Under the pieces are notes generated by a model. The model saw only the letters and a program-made list of their open reading frames with translations. It made no database searches and was not told where the DNA came from. A program made the position numbers and the translations under genes. This document shows positions 24,264-32,379 of a stretch of DNA of 64,000 nt, piece by piece; the first letter of the stretch is position 1, and each line of letters opens with the position of its first letter. The stretch comes from JBBRHQ01 sp963840235 (GTDB taxonomy: Bacteria > Actinomycetota > Thermoleophilia > Solirubrobacterales > 70-9). Location of the stretch: the NCBI GenBank assembly GCA_963840235.1, contig CAWIYC010000003.1:124001-188000 (forward strand). The letters are read 5' to 3'.

Positions 24264-25114
24264 CCGGCCCGGGAATGCTGCCGCTGTTGCTTGGCGCAAT
24301 GGCCGGCGGGCTGGGCGCCCTCGCTGCGCGGGAGGCGGTGCTGGCGACTCCCGCCGTCGCATCATGGGTGCAGATGGCTGTCGAGCCCCTCGCCCGAGCC
24401 GGGCGCGAGGGTTATCTGCCGTCCGGTGTCGAGCGCCGCCGGCTGGCGATCCTCGGCGCCACCGGCGCCGTCCTCGGCGGCTGGCTCGTCGGCGGCCCGT
24501 CGCTGGCGGTACTGCTGACCGTTGCCGCCCCGGCGATCGCAGGCTCGGCGATCTCGCGCAGGCGCCGCCGTTACCGTCGCTCGGTCGAGCTTGCGCTGCC
24601 CGAGGTGGCCCGCGCCGTCGCCGACTCCCTCACTGCCGGCCGCTCCCTGCGGGCCGCTCTGGGCGCTGCGCCGGAGTCGCTCGATGGTGCGGCGGCGGCC
24701 GAGTTGTCGCGGCTGGGCGCCGAGCTCGAGCTGGGCACCCCCACCGCCGTGGCTCTGGAGGGACTGAGGGAGAGGGCGGGCTCGGCCAGGGTGGACGCAT
24801 TCTGTGCCGCCCTCCTGAGCCAGCGCCTCGCCGGGGGCGACCTGGCCGGGCTGTTGCGGCGATTCGCCGAGGGCGCCGCCGATCGCGACAGGGTGATGGA
24901 GGACGCTCGCACGGCGACGGCCCAGGCGCGGTTCACTGGCTTGCTGGTCGTGGCGATGCCCTCGGGAGCGGCTCTCTTCGCCGAGCTGCTCGAGCCCGGG
25001 TTCGGGGCCAAGCTCCTGGACTCCCGGCCGGCGGTGGCCCTGATCGCGGTTGCGGGGTGTCTGCAGCTGGCCGGGTTCGCCGCGATCCGGAGGCTCTCGA
25101 GGGTCCAGCCTTGA
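24260..25114 (+). CDS. tadB: Tad/Flp pilus membrane platform protein TadB
   Basis: A 284-residue T2SF-type membrane protein. N-terminal helices, then a cytoplasmic domain with LALPEVARAVADSLTAGRSLRAALG, and C-terminal helices. TadB and TadC form the membrane platform on which CpaF acts. GTG start overlapping the cpaF stop (GTGA). Confidence 0.83.
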   Translation: MTGPGMLPLLLGAMAGGLGALAAREAVLATPAVASWVQMAVEPLARAGREGYLPSGVERRRLAILGATGAVLGGWLVGGPSLAVLLTVAAPAIAGSAISRRRRRYRRSVELALPEVARAVADSLTAGRSLRAALGAAPESLDGAAAAELSRLGAELELGTPTAVALEGLRERAGSARVDAFCAALLSQRLAGGDLAGLLRRFAEGAADRDRVMEDARTATAQARFTGLLVVAMPSGAALFAELLEPGFGAKLLDSRPAVALIAVAGCLQLAGFAAIRRLSRVQP

Positions 25115-25929
25115 GCCCGGCCTCCGCTCTCGCGGCGGCATCGGTGATGCTCGGCCTCGCCGCCGTCCGTGAGCTGGCGGTGGCGGGCGGTGGGCTGGCG
25201 CCGGGGAAGGTGCCCGGCCTCGACCGCCGGGCCCTGGCCGCCGGCCTGCGCCTGGGACTCCCGGCCCGGATAGCCCGTGCCGGCCTCGAGAGACGGGTCT
25301 CGCTTGCGGGGGTCCTCGGCGCGAAGGTTGCAGCCGCGCTGGCCTCCGTGCCGATCGCCCTATCACTCGCCCCGCTGGCGCCGGGGCGGCTCTCGGTGGT
25401 CGTCGCCGCTGGGGTCCCGCTGGCCGGCTTCGTCGCCCCCGATGCGGCTCTCGAGCGGATCGCACGCCGCCGCCGCGCGGAGATCCTCGCCGTGCTCCCC
25501 GACGCCCTCGACCTGCTCTCGGCCAGCGCCGCACTCGGTCGCGCCACCGCCGCGGGGTTCGGGGAGCTGGCCGCCTCGGGCGGCGGGGCACTCTCGGAGG
25601 AGCTCTCGGTCGCGGTGGCCGAGATCTCCTGCGGGACGCCGCAGGCCGAGGCCCTGCGCTCGCTGCGCCGGCGCGTCCCCGGCCCTGAGCTTGCCGGGCT
25701 CTGCGCCGCGATCGAGCGCTCGCGCCGCTTCGGCTCGCCGCTGGCCGAGCAGCTCCACCGCCAGGCGGGCTCGCTGCGCCGCGACCAGCGCCGGCGGATC
25801 GAGGAGCGCTCGGCGCGGGCGGCGCCGAAGATCCAGCTCGTCGTCGCCCTCGTCCTGGTCCCCTCGGTCCTGCTGATGATCGTCGCGGCCCTGCTCGCCA
25901 ACGCGGACACCCTGCTCGGCGGTTACTGA
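25111..25929 (+). CDS. tadC: Tad/Flp pilus membrane platform protein TadC
   Basis: A 272-residue T2SF-domain protein: LAVLPDALDLLSASAALGRATAAGFGELA, later KIQLVVALVLVPSVLLMIVAALL as last membrane helix. TTG start 25111 overlaps the tadB stop (TTGA); a GTG at 25144 and ATG at 25147 are alternatives. No pilin, TadE/F, TadZ or prepilin peptidase follows; the next feature is a terminator repeat. Confidence 0.82.
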   Translation: MSPASALAAASVMLGLAAVRELAVAGGGLAPGKVPGLDRRALAAGLRLGLPARIARAGLERRVSLAGVLGAKVAAALASVPIALSLAPLAPGRLSVVVAAGVPLAGFVAPDAALERIARRRRAEILAVLPDALDLLSASAALGRATAAGFGELAASGGGALSEELSVAVAEISCGTPQAEALRSLRRRVPGPELAGLCAAIERSRRFGSPLAEQLHRQAGSLRRDQRRRIEERSARAAPKIQLVVALVLVPSVLLMIVAALLANADTLLGGY

Positions 25930-25953
25930 CCCTGACCCGCGCCCGCGAGAGTG

Positions 25954-25982
25954 CAGTTTCCTCTCACTATGAGAGAAAACTG
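25954..25982. repeat. convergent-junction hairpin repeat, copy 2
   Basis: CAGTTTCCTCTCA/TGAGAGAAAACTG with loop CTA, a 13-pair stem with one C-A mismatch. The core TTCCTCTCACTATGAGAG is identical to the copy at 989-1009. An outer CGCGAG/CTCGCG arm extends this copy. It separates the convergent tadC and 26006-26899 genes. Confidence 0.65.
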
Positions 25983-26005
25983 AAGCCTCGCGAGCGGGGC
26001 CCGGG

Positions 26006-26899
26006 TCAGAGGTGGTCGGTGTCGGCCGATTCCTGGTGCAGCCGCTTGGCCACCGAGGCGGTGGCCACTCGCATCCGGTCGAGGCCCTCCGCCTTCTTGC
26101 GGTGGCCCTTGACGTAGCAGCAGAGTGATCCGTTGACGAGCTCGAAGGCGAACTTCTCCGGCGCCGAGTCGGTGAGCCAGACGATGAAGGTGGGGGCGAA
26201 CAGGCGCCGCAGCCAGACGGGGTCCTGCTGCTCGGCGACGAAGATCTCGTAGCGGTCGTCGAGCGCCTCGCTTTCGAGCTCCACCCGCTCGACGCTGCGG
26301 AAGGCGTCCTCGACCTTCTCCAGCGCCTTCAGCCCGAACTTGCGGCGGGCGTAGAGGGTGGGGATGTGCGCGACCGACTCGGGGATGTCGCAGATGCCGA
26401 CCGTGTAGCGGTAGTAGCTGGTCTGGCGGTTGCCGTCGCTGTCGTAGGAGGTGTCCTCGTAGGTGTAGAGGGCCAGGGTGCCGTCGATGCCGTCGTCGAG
26501 AGGTCCCTGGAGGGAGTGCTCGGCGTAACGGTCGTCCCCCTTGCGAAGCAGCGGCGTGCTCGCCGGCAGCGGACCCTTGCCCGAGTGCGTCATCTGCCGC
26601 TGGGAGGCGTAGACGTCGAAGAAGGAGGCCGTGCTCGCCGCCGAGGCCATGAAGTAGACGACGACGAACGAGAGGGCAAGCGCGATCACCACGCCGATCA
26701 GGCCGTAGATCGGCTCGACGGCGAAGGCGACTCCCCCGACGAGGAGCACCAGCACGCCGATCACCACCCGGGTCCTGGTCGCGCCGAGGATTCGCCTCAG
26801 GTGGAAGCCGAGCATGTCGCCCGAGTCGTCCACGACCCTGCCCGGCGGCTGCTCCGGCGGGGCGGATTCGGGGGGCGGGGAGGACGTCTGCTCGGCCAT
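26006..26899 (-). CDS. membrane protein of unknown function
   Basis: A 297-residue protein. A Pro-rich N-terminus (MAEQTSSPPPESAPPEQPP) is followed by two adjacent membrane helices at about 45-90 (VVIGVLVLLVGGVAF and IGVVIALALSFVVVYFMA) and a soluble C-terminal domain of about 200 residues. That domain includes LYTYEDTSYDSDGNRQTSYYRYTVG and FAFELVNGSLCCYVKGHR, vaguely like DUF3137, but I do not assign it. ATG at 26899 is chosen; the frame upstream to 27088 overlaps the mra promoter. Confidence 0.65.
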   Translation of the reverse strand: MAEQTSSPPPESAPPEQPPGRVVDDSGDMLGFHLRRILGATRTRVVIGVLVLLVGGVAFAVEPIYGLIGVVIALALSFVVVYFMASAASTASFFDVYASQRQMTHSGKGPLPASTPLLRKGDDRYAEHSLQGPLDDGIDGTLALYTYEDTSYDSDGNRQTSYYRYTVGICDIPESVAHIPTLYARRKFGLKALEKVEDAFRSVERVELESEALDDRYEIFVAEQQDPVWLRRLFAPTFIVWLTDSAPEKFAFELVNGSLCCYVKGHRKKAEGLDRMRVATASVAKRLHQESADTDHL

Positions 26900-27082
26900 C
26901 GCGGTCAATCTATTCGATCCCCCTGCTGCAACCGTGATTGCAGGAGGGCGCGCCGGACGGGGGGTTTCGCGACTCACCGGACTCGCCTGCAAACGTCTCC
27001 CCAGAGCCGAATGCGCCGGTTTCCGGGGGGTGGCTAACAGTTCCGTCCGACGGATCCCCTGGAATGCGCGGCCAGTGATGTG

Positions 27083-27111
27083 TTGCAAAGTGGGGCTCTG
27101 TGGGATAGCGT
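27083..27111 (+). promoter_or_regulatory. candidate mra operon promoter
   Basis: TTGCAA at 27083-27088 and TAGCGT at 27106-27111, spaced 17 bases, with the three MraZ boxes lying across the spacer and -10 region. Confidence 0.45.
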
Positions 27112-27115
27112 GGGT
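27091..27115 (+). promoter_or_regulatory. MraZ operator: three TGGGN boxes
   Basis: TGGGG (27091), TGGGA (27101) and TGGGT (27111) repeat at exactly 10-base intervals with 5-base spacers, the published arrangement of MraZ-binding boxes. They stand 102 bases before mraZ, so MraZ should autoregulate the dcw cluster here. Confidence 0.8.
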
Positions 27116-27132
27116 CCCGAGTTGAAGCCAAA

Positions 27133-27175
27133 GGACCGGGGTGGTGAGGCTCCTCCCACTTCACCACCTCGGTCC
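27133..27175 (+). promoter_or_regulatory. strong leader hairpin of the mra transcript
   Basis: Arms GGACCGGGGTGGTGA (27133-27147) and TCACCACCTCGGTCC (27161-27175) form 15 pairs with one G-U around a 13-base loop GGCTCCTCCCACT. The loop contains CTCCTCCC, complementary to a Shine-Dalgarno sequence. It lies between the MraZ boxes and the mraZ ribosome-binding site; attenuator or stability element are both possible. Confidence 0.6.
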
Positions 27176-27216
27176 GAACTCTTCTTACCCCCCGCGCCAG
27201 GAAAGGACTTCGACAG

Positions 27217-27654
27217 TTGGCTTTCAGGGGCCTCTACGAGCACAGTCTCGACTCCAAGGACCGCCTCACGGTCCCGGCCCGGTTCCGCACGGCGCTCGCT
27301 GACGGGGTGGTTCTCTCCAAGGGCTTCGACCCCTGCGTCTGGTTGCACACGACCGCGGAGTTCGAGGGCCTCTCCGACCGCTTCCTGGCCCCGCACAGCC
27401 CCTTCGGCACCGACGCCCGTCGCCTGCGCCGCCGCTTCCACGGCGGCTCCTTCGATGAGAAGCTCGACTCCGCCGGGCGGGTGCGCATCCCCAAGCCGCT
27501 GCTCGAGCACGCCGGCCTTGGCCCCGACTGCGTCGTCGTCGGCGCCGGGGAGTACCTGGAGATCTGGGAGGCGAAGGCCTGGGCCGCCCAGGAGGCCGAG
27601 CTCGACGAGGAGGCCCCGCGGATCGCCGAGGACCTCGCCGGAGCCCCCGAATGA
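27217..27654 (+). CDS. mraZ: transcriptional regulator MraZ
   Basis: A 145-residue double-SpoVT/AbrB-fold regulator, the first gene of the dcw cluster. The N-terminus AFRGLYEHSLDSKDRLTVPARFR is the family signature, and the second half repeats it as HGGSFDEKLDSAGRVRIPKPLLEHAGL. Start is TTG at 27217: GGAAAGGA lies at 27200-27207 and the MraZ N-terminus begins there. Binds TGGGN repeats and represses its own operon. ATGA overlap with rsmH. Confidence 0.93.
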   Translation: MAFRGLYEHSLDSKDRLTVPARFRTALADGVVLSKGFDPCVWLHTTAEFEGLSDRFLAPHSPFGTDARRLRRRFHGGSFDEKLDSAGRVRIPKPLLEHAGLGPDCVVVGAGEYLEIWEAKAWAAQEAELDEEAPRIAEDLAGAPE

Positions 27655-28622
27655 GCGCAGGCGCCACCCTTAGTTACATGCCCACCGAACATGTACCCGT
27701 TCTCGCGGTCGAGCTGATCGACCTGATCTCGCCCCAGCCGGGCGAGGTGGCTGTCGACTGCACCTTCGGCGCCGGCGGCCACGCCCGCCTGGTCGCCGAC
27801 AGGATCGGGCCGACCGGGCAGCTCGTCTGCATCGACCGCGACCCCGTGGCGGAGGCCCGGTTCACCGAGCTCGAGGCGGATGCGCCGTGCGAGATGCGCT
27901 TCCTCCGGGCCGATTTCGCGGAAGGTGTTCGCCTGCTGCACGGCGAAGGCCTCGTCGCCGACATGGTCTACATGGATCTGGGAATGTCGTCGTTGCAGCT
28001 GGACGCCTGGGAGCGAGGGTTCGCCTATTCCTATGACGCCCCGCTCGACATGCGGATGAATCCGGCCCAGCCATTCTCGGCCGCGGACCTGCTCAACGAG
28101 TGGCCCGAGTCTCGAATCGCCAACGTCCTCCGGCGCTTCGGCGAGGAGCGCTATGCCGGCGGAATCGCCCGCGAGATCGTTCGCCGCCGCCCGCTGCATT
28201 CCACCTCCGAACTGGTGGCTGCGGTCAAGGCCGGGATGCCGGCGTCGGCACGTTTCGGCGCCGGGCACCCGGCCAAGCGGACCTTCCAGGCGATCAGGAT
28301 CGCCGTAAACGGCGAGCTCGAGTCGCTCGAGCGGGGGCTGCCAGAGGCCTGGGACCTGCTGCGGCCCGGTGGCCGCCTGGCGGCGATCAGCTTCCACTCG
28401 CTCGAGGACCGGCAGGTGAAGCGGTTCCTGGCCGAGCGCGCCCGGGGCTGCATCTGCCCGCCGGAGCTGCCCGTCTGCGTCTGCGGGCACGAGCCCGAGG
28501 CCGAGCTGCTGACCCGCCGCGCCGTCTCCCCGGGGCCCGAGGAGTTGTCGCAGAACCCTCGCTGCCGCTCCGCCCACCTTCGCGTCGCAGTCAAGATCGC
28601 CGACCGCCAGGCGGTGTCCTGA
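27651..28622 (+). CDS. rsmH: 16S rRNA (cytosine-1402 N4)-methyltransferase
   Basis: A 323-residue SAM-dependent methyltransferase that modifies C1402 in the ribosomal decoding centre. Motifs: EHVPVLAVELIDLI, DCTFGAGGHARLVADRIG (SAM loop), DLGMSSLQLD, DMRMNP, and FHSLEDRQVKRFL. ATG at 27651 overlaps the mraZ stop; an ATG at 27678 (MPTEHVPVL) is the more family-like start but lacks the overlap. Confidence 0.93.
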   Translation: MSAGATLSYMPTEHVPVLAVELIDLISPQPGEVAVDCTFGAGGHARLVADRIGPTGQLVCIDRDPVAEARFTELEADAPCEMRFLRADFAEGVRLLHGEGLVADMVYMDLGMSSLQLDAWERGFAYSYDAPLDMRMNPAQPFSAADLLNEWPESRIANVLRRFGEERYAGGIAREIVRRRPLHSTSELVAAVKAGMPASARFGAGHPAKRTFQAIRIAVNGELESLERGLPEAWDLLRPGGRLAAISFHSLEDRQVKRFLAERARGCICPPELPVCVCGHEPEAELLTRRAVSPGPEELSQNPRCRSAHLRVAVKIADRQAVS

Positions 28623-29122
28623 TGGGCGCCGCCGCTCCCGCCCGCAGCCCCCGGACCGCTCCGCGACGACCGCGTCCGCCGCAGCGCCGCAGCCGGCCCC
28701 AGCGCCGCCGCAGCGCCAACATCCCGACTCCCCCCGGCGGCTACCTGATCCCGCTCGCGGTCGGCCGCACGGCGGTCGCAGTGCGCCAACTGCCCGACTC
28801 GGGCGCGATCAGGAGCCTGACCCGGGGGAGAGCCTGGATCCTGCTCCTCGGCCTGCTCCTGATCGGGATCGTGGCGCTCAACGTCGCCACCCTCAGCCTG
28901 ACCGCGACCTCGGGGAAAGTCGAGGAGAACATCCAGACCCTGGGGCAGGAGAACTCGGTGCTGAGGGCGCACCAGGCCCAGCTCCTTGCCAACGATCGGA
29001 TCCGCTCCGCGGCTGCCAGCATCGGTCTCGCGGCGCCCGCCCCGAGCGACATCTCCTACCGCGACGCAAGTCGCGAGGCGATCGCCGCGGCAGCCCGCAG
29101 GCTCTCGGCCCTATCGGGGTAG
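28622..29122 (+). CDS. ftsL: cell division protein FtsL-like
   Basis: A 166-residue bitopic protein. A long Arg/Pro-rich cytoplasmic tail (residues 1-65) precedes one membrane helix (AWILLLGLLLIGIVALNVATL), then a coiled-coil-prone segment (VEENIQTLGQENSVLRAHQAQLL). Position between rsmH and ftsI and this topology make it the FtsL equivalent, which with FtsB and FtsQ activates septal synthesis. Sequence similarity is weak, as is normal for the family. Its ATG shares one base with the rsmH stop. Confidence 0.78.
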   Translation: MGAAAPARSPRTAPRRPRPPQRRSRPQRRRSANIPTPPGGYLIPLAVGRTAVAVRQLPDSGAIRSLTRGRAWILLLGLLLIGIVALNVATLSLTATSGKVEENIQTLGQENSVLRAHQAQLLANDRIRSAAASIGLAAPAPSDISYRDASREAIAAAARRLSALSG

Positions 29123-29132
29123 GCGGGTACCG

Positions 29133-30785
29133 GTGCGCTTGATCGAGCGGCGAGTGGGACTCCTGTTCGCGGCCTTCCTCCTCTGCTTCACCGTCGTCCT
29201 CGGCCGCGCCTTCTGGCTCCAGGGGGTTCAGGGATCGAGCCTCGCCTCGCAGGCTGTGAGCCAGCAGGAGGCGACGGTGACCGTCCCGGGGCTGCGCGGC
29301 CGGATCCTCGATCGCCGAGGCCGCGAGCTTGCCGTCTCGGAGGACGCCGCCTCGATCTACGCCACGCCCTACCAGGTCAGGCATCCGGGGGAGACGGCGG
29401 GGAAGCTGGCGCCCCTCCTCGGCCTCGGCCGCGACGAGGTCCTGAAAGCTCTCAACACGGACTCGGGCTTCGCCTACGTCGCCCGCAAGGTCGACCTGAG
29501 GGCGGCCGAGCAGATCGCCGCCCTGAGGCTGCCGGGGATCGGGCAGCTGCCCGACAGCCGCCGCACCTACCCGCAAGGCGACCTCGCCGCGCAGGTGGTG
29601 GGCGCGGTCGGCGTCGACAACCAGGCGTTGACCGGGCTCGAGGCCGGGGAGGACGGGATCCTGCACGGCACCGACGGGGAGCGGAGGGTGGTGATGGATG
29701 CGCTCGGCGATCCGATCCGGCTGGAGACGATCAGCAGCGGCAGCGACGGCCACGACATCCAGCTGACCCTCGACTCGGCGATCCAGGCGGAAACGGAGAA
29801 GGTGCTGGCGGAGGTCGGCGCCACCTATTCCCCCAAGGGGGCGACCGCGATCGTCATGGACCCGCGCAGCTCGAAGGTGCTGGCGATGGCCAACTGGCCG
29901 CCGGTCGATCCCAGCAACCTCTCCAGCGCCAGCGCCGAGGACCTGCAGAACCGCGCCACGGGTTTCACCTACGAGCCCGGCTCGACCTTCAAGGCCTTCA
30001 CCGTCGCCGCCGCGCTGGAGGACAAGCTCGTCACCCCCGAGACAATGTTCACTCTGGCGCCGACGATCCAGGTGGCCGACCGTGAGATCTCCGACGCCGA
30101 GGCGCGGCCGACCGAGACCCTGAGCGTCGCCCAGATCCTCTCCCAGTCCTCCAACGTCGGCGCGGTCACCATCGGCCTCGAGGTTGGCGCCGAGCGTTTC
30201 AGCCGCTGGATCAACCGCTTTGGCTTCGGCCGCCCGACCGGTGTCCAGTTCCCCGCGGAGGAGCAGGGGATCGTTCCCCCACTGGACCAGTACTCCGGCT
30301 CCACCATGGGCAACCTGCCGATGGGGCAGGGGCTCTCGGTGACTCCGATGCAGATGGTGGCCGGCTATGACGCGATCGCTAACGGGGGCATCCTCCGCCG
30401 CCCGCAGCTGGTCGAGAGCATCAACGGCGAGCCTGTCCACGAGCCGCGCGGGAAGAGGGTGATCGACGCAGGCGTCGCCTCCCAGATCCGGACCATGCTC
30501 GAGGGCGTTCTCGCCCCCGGGGGCACCGCCTCAGAGGTCAGCGTCCCCGGCTACACCCTCGCCGGCAAGACCGGAACCGCCGAGGTGGCGGAGAACGGCA
30601 CCTACTCGACGACGAAGTACGTCGCCTCGTTCATCGGCTTCGCCCCGGCCCGGGACCCGAAGCTGCTGGTGGCGGTGATCGTCGACCAGCCGCAGGGGGA
30701 CATCTACGGCGGGTCGGTCGCAGCTCCCGCCTTCGGGCAGATCGCCAGCTTTGCGCTGCCGTACCTGGGGATCGCTCCTCAGTAG
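29133..30785 (+). CDS. ftsI: septal peptidoglycan transpeptidase (penicillin-binding protein 3)
   Basis: A 550-residue class B penicillin-binding protein. One membrane helix (VGLLFAAFLLCFTVVLGRAF), dimerisation domain starting at GLRGRILDRRGRELA, and transpeptidase domain with STFK (Ser284), SSN (339-341) and KTG (Lys479 in AGKTGTAE). It crosslinks septal wall with FtsW. GTG at 29133, 10 bases after ftsL. No PASTA domains. Followed by the structured element at 30813-30897. Confidence 0.93.
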   Translation: MRLIERRVGLLFAAFLLCFTVVLGRAFWLQGVQGSSLASQAVSQQEATVTVPGLRGRILDRRGRELAVSEDAASIYATPYQVRHPGETAGKLAPLLGLGRDEVLKALNTDSGFAYVARKVDLRAAEQIAALRLPGIGQLPDSRRTYPQGDLAAQVVGAVGVDNQALTGLEAGEDGILHGTDGERRVVMDALGDPIRLETISSGSDGHDIQLTLDSAIQAETEKVLAEVGATYSPKGATAIVMDPRSSKVLAMANWPPVDPSNLSSASAEDLQNRATGFTYEPGSTFKAFTVAAALEDKLVTPETMFTLAPTIQVADREISDAEARPTETLSVAQILSQSSNVGAVTIGLEVGAERFSRWINRFGFGRPTGVQFPAEEQGIVPPLDQYSGSTMGNLPMGQGLSVTPMQMVAGYDAIANGGILRRPQLVESINGEPVHEPRGKRVIDAGVASQIRTMLEGVLAPGGTASEVSVPGYTLAGKTGTAEVAENGTYSTTKYVASFIGFAPARDPKLLVAVIVDQPQGDIYGGSVAAPAFGQIASFALPYLGIAPQ

Positions 30786-30812
30786 GCCTCGGGCGGCGGG
30801 GTCCTGTCACGG

Positions 30813-30897
30813 GCCGCGGGCCCTGTCACCGATTTGGGCCCACCATCCCTCGGCTCTGCGCCGAATGATGATCCCCCCAATCGGTGCCACCCGCGGC
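30813..30897 (+). ncRNA. structured intergenic element, copy 1 (before murE)
   Basis: Nested stems: outer GCCGCGGG/CCCGCGGC, middle CACCGATT/AATCGGTG with a bulged T and GGG/CCC extension, inner hairpin TCGGC/GCCGA with loop TCTGC. The unpaired segments (CCTGT, TTGGGCCCACCA, TCCCCCC) are the same as in the copy at 34718-34802, while four stem positions differ with pairing kept. Probable structured RNA, regulatory terminator or interspersed element of unknown family. Confidence 0.65.
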
Positions 30898-30920
30898 AGC
30901 GAACTGCCCGAGGCCCAACC

Positions 30921-30926
30921 TAGAAT
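30921..30926 (+). promoter_or_regulatory. -10 box of murE
   Basis: TAGAAT, 7 bases before GTG 30934, directly after the structured element. Confidence 0.5.
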
Positions 30927-30933
30927 CGGTCGC

Positions 30934-32379
30934 GTGAGGCTGAGTGAGCTGATCGTGGGTGCGGACGTGGCCGGGACCAGCGGAGATCTCGCCGTGGAGA
31001 TCGGTGATCTCGCTTACGACAGCAAGAAGGTGGGGGACGGGACCTTGTATTTCTGCGTGCCTGGATTTACCTCCGATGGCCATGACTTTGCGCCCGCGGC
31101 GGTCGAGGCGGGGGCTGCAGGGTTGGTAGTTGAGCGGGATCTGGGTCTCGACGTTGCACAGGTGCGGGTAGACGACGCGCGGGCGGCGATGGCCCCGATC
31201 GCGTCCCGCTTCTTCGGCGACCCCACGGCCTCGCTGGCGATTGCGGGGATAACCGGCACCAACGGCAAGACGACGACCGCCTTCCTGCTGCGGGAGATGC
31301 TCGAGGCCGAGGGCCGCCGCTCGGGGCTGCTGGGGACGGTGAAGCAGGTGGTCGGGGGGGTCGAGGAGGAGGTGGTCCGCACAACCCCGGAGGCGATCGA
31401 CCTGCAGGCGACCTTCCGGCGGATGCTCGATGCGGGCGACGCCGCATGCGTGATGGAGGTCTCCTCGCACGCGCTCGCGCTGCGCCGCTGCGACGCGATC
31501 AATTTCGACGTCGCCCTTTTCACGAACCTGACTCAGGACCACCTCGACTTCCATACCGACATGGAGGACTACTTTCGCGCCAAGCGGATCCTCTTCGCCG
31601 ACCTGGCGCCGGGCGCCTCGGTCGTCAACCTCGACGACCCCTATGGCGCCCGCCTCGCAGAGGAGTTCGATTGCGTCACCTTCTCGGCCGAGGGTGCGCC
31701 GGCCGACTATCGCGCTGCCGAGGTCAGCTTCGACGCCTCGGGATCGAGCTTCGTCCTCGAGGGACCGGAGGGGCGGCTGCCGGTGCGGACCGGCCTCCCC
31801 GGGCACTTCAACGTCGCCAATGCCCTCGGTGCGATCGCCGCTGCCCGTTCGCTCGGCATCTCCCCGGGGGTCGCGGCCGCCGCTCTCGCCCGGGCTCCGC
31901 GGGTGCCGGGCCGGTTCGAGCCGATCGACGAGGGACAGCCCTTCGCCGTGCTCGTCGACTACGCCCACACCCCCGATTCGCTGGAGAACGTCCTCACGGC
32001 GGCCCGGCGCTTGGACAAGGGCCGCCTGATCTCGGTCTTCGGCGCCGGCGGCGACCGCGACCGCGACAAGCGACCGAAGATGGGCAGGGTGGGGGCCGAG
32101 CTCTCCGACCTGGCCGTGATCACCTCCGACAACCCCCGATCGGAGCAGCCGGACGCGATCATCGCCGAGATCCTCGTCGGCGCCGGCGAGGTCGGGGTCG
32201 AGGTCGAGCCCGACCGCCGGGCGGCGATTGGCCTCGCTCTCGCCGCCGCCGGGCCCGGCGACACCGTCGTGATCGCCGGCAAGGGTCACGAGCAGGGGCA
32301 GGAGTTCGAGCACGGAAGGAAGATCCCCTTCGACGACCGCGAGGTGACGCGGGAGGAGCTGCGGAGGCTGGCGGGATGA
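30934..32379 (+). CDS. murE: UDP-MurNAc-L-Ala-D-Glu:meso-diaminopimelate ligase
   Basis: A 481-residue Mur ligase adding the third stem-peptide residue. ATP loop GITGTNGKTTTAFLL; conserved FTNLTQDHLDFHTDMEDYF; C-terminal VDYAHTPDSLENVL; and TSDNPRSEQ. The DNPR motif is known to indicate meso-diaminopimelate as substrate, so wall type A1gamma is likely. GTG at 30934 follows a -10 box rather than a ribosome-binding site. ATGA overlap with murF. Confidence 0.94.
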   Translation: MRLSELIVGADVAGTSGDLAVEIGDLAYDSKKVGDGTLYFCVPGFTSDGHDFAPAAVEAGAAGLVVERDLGLDVAQVRVDDARAAMAPIASRFFGDPTASLAIAGITGTNGKTTTAFLLREMLEAEGRRSGLLGTVKQVVGGVEEEVVRTTPEAIDLQATFRRMLDAGDAACVMEVSSHALALRRCDAINFDVALFTNLTQDHLDFHTDMEDYFRAKRILFADLAPGASVVNLDDPYGARLAEEFDCVTFSAEGAPADYRAAEVSFDASGSSFVLEGPEGRLPVRTGLPGHFNVANALGAIAAARSLGISPGVAAAALARAPRVPGRFEPIDEGQPFAVLVDYAHTPDSLENVLTAARRLDKGRLISVFGAGGDRDRDKRPKMGRVGAELSDLAVITSDNPRSEQPDAIIAEILVGAGEVGVEVEPDRRAAIGLALAAAGPGDTVVIAGKGHEQGQEFEHGRKIPFDDREVTREELRRLAG

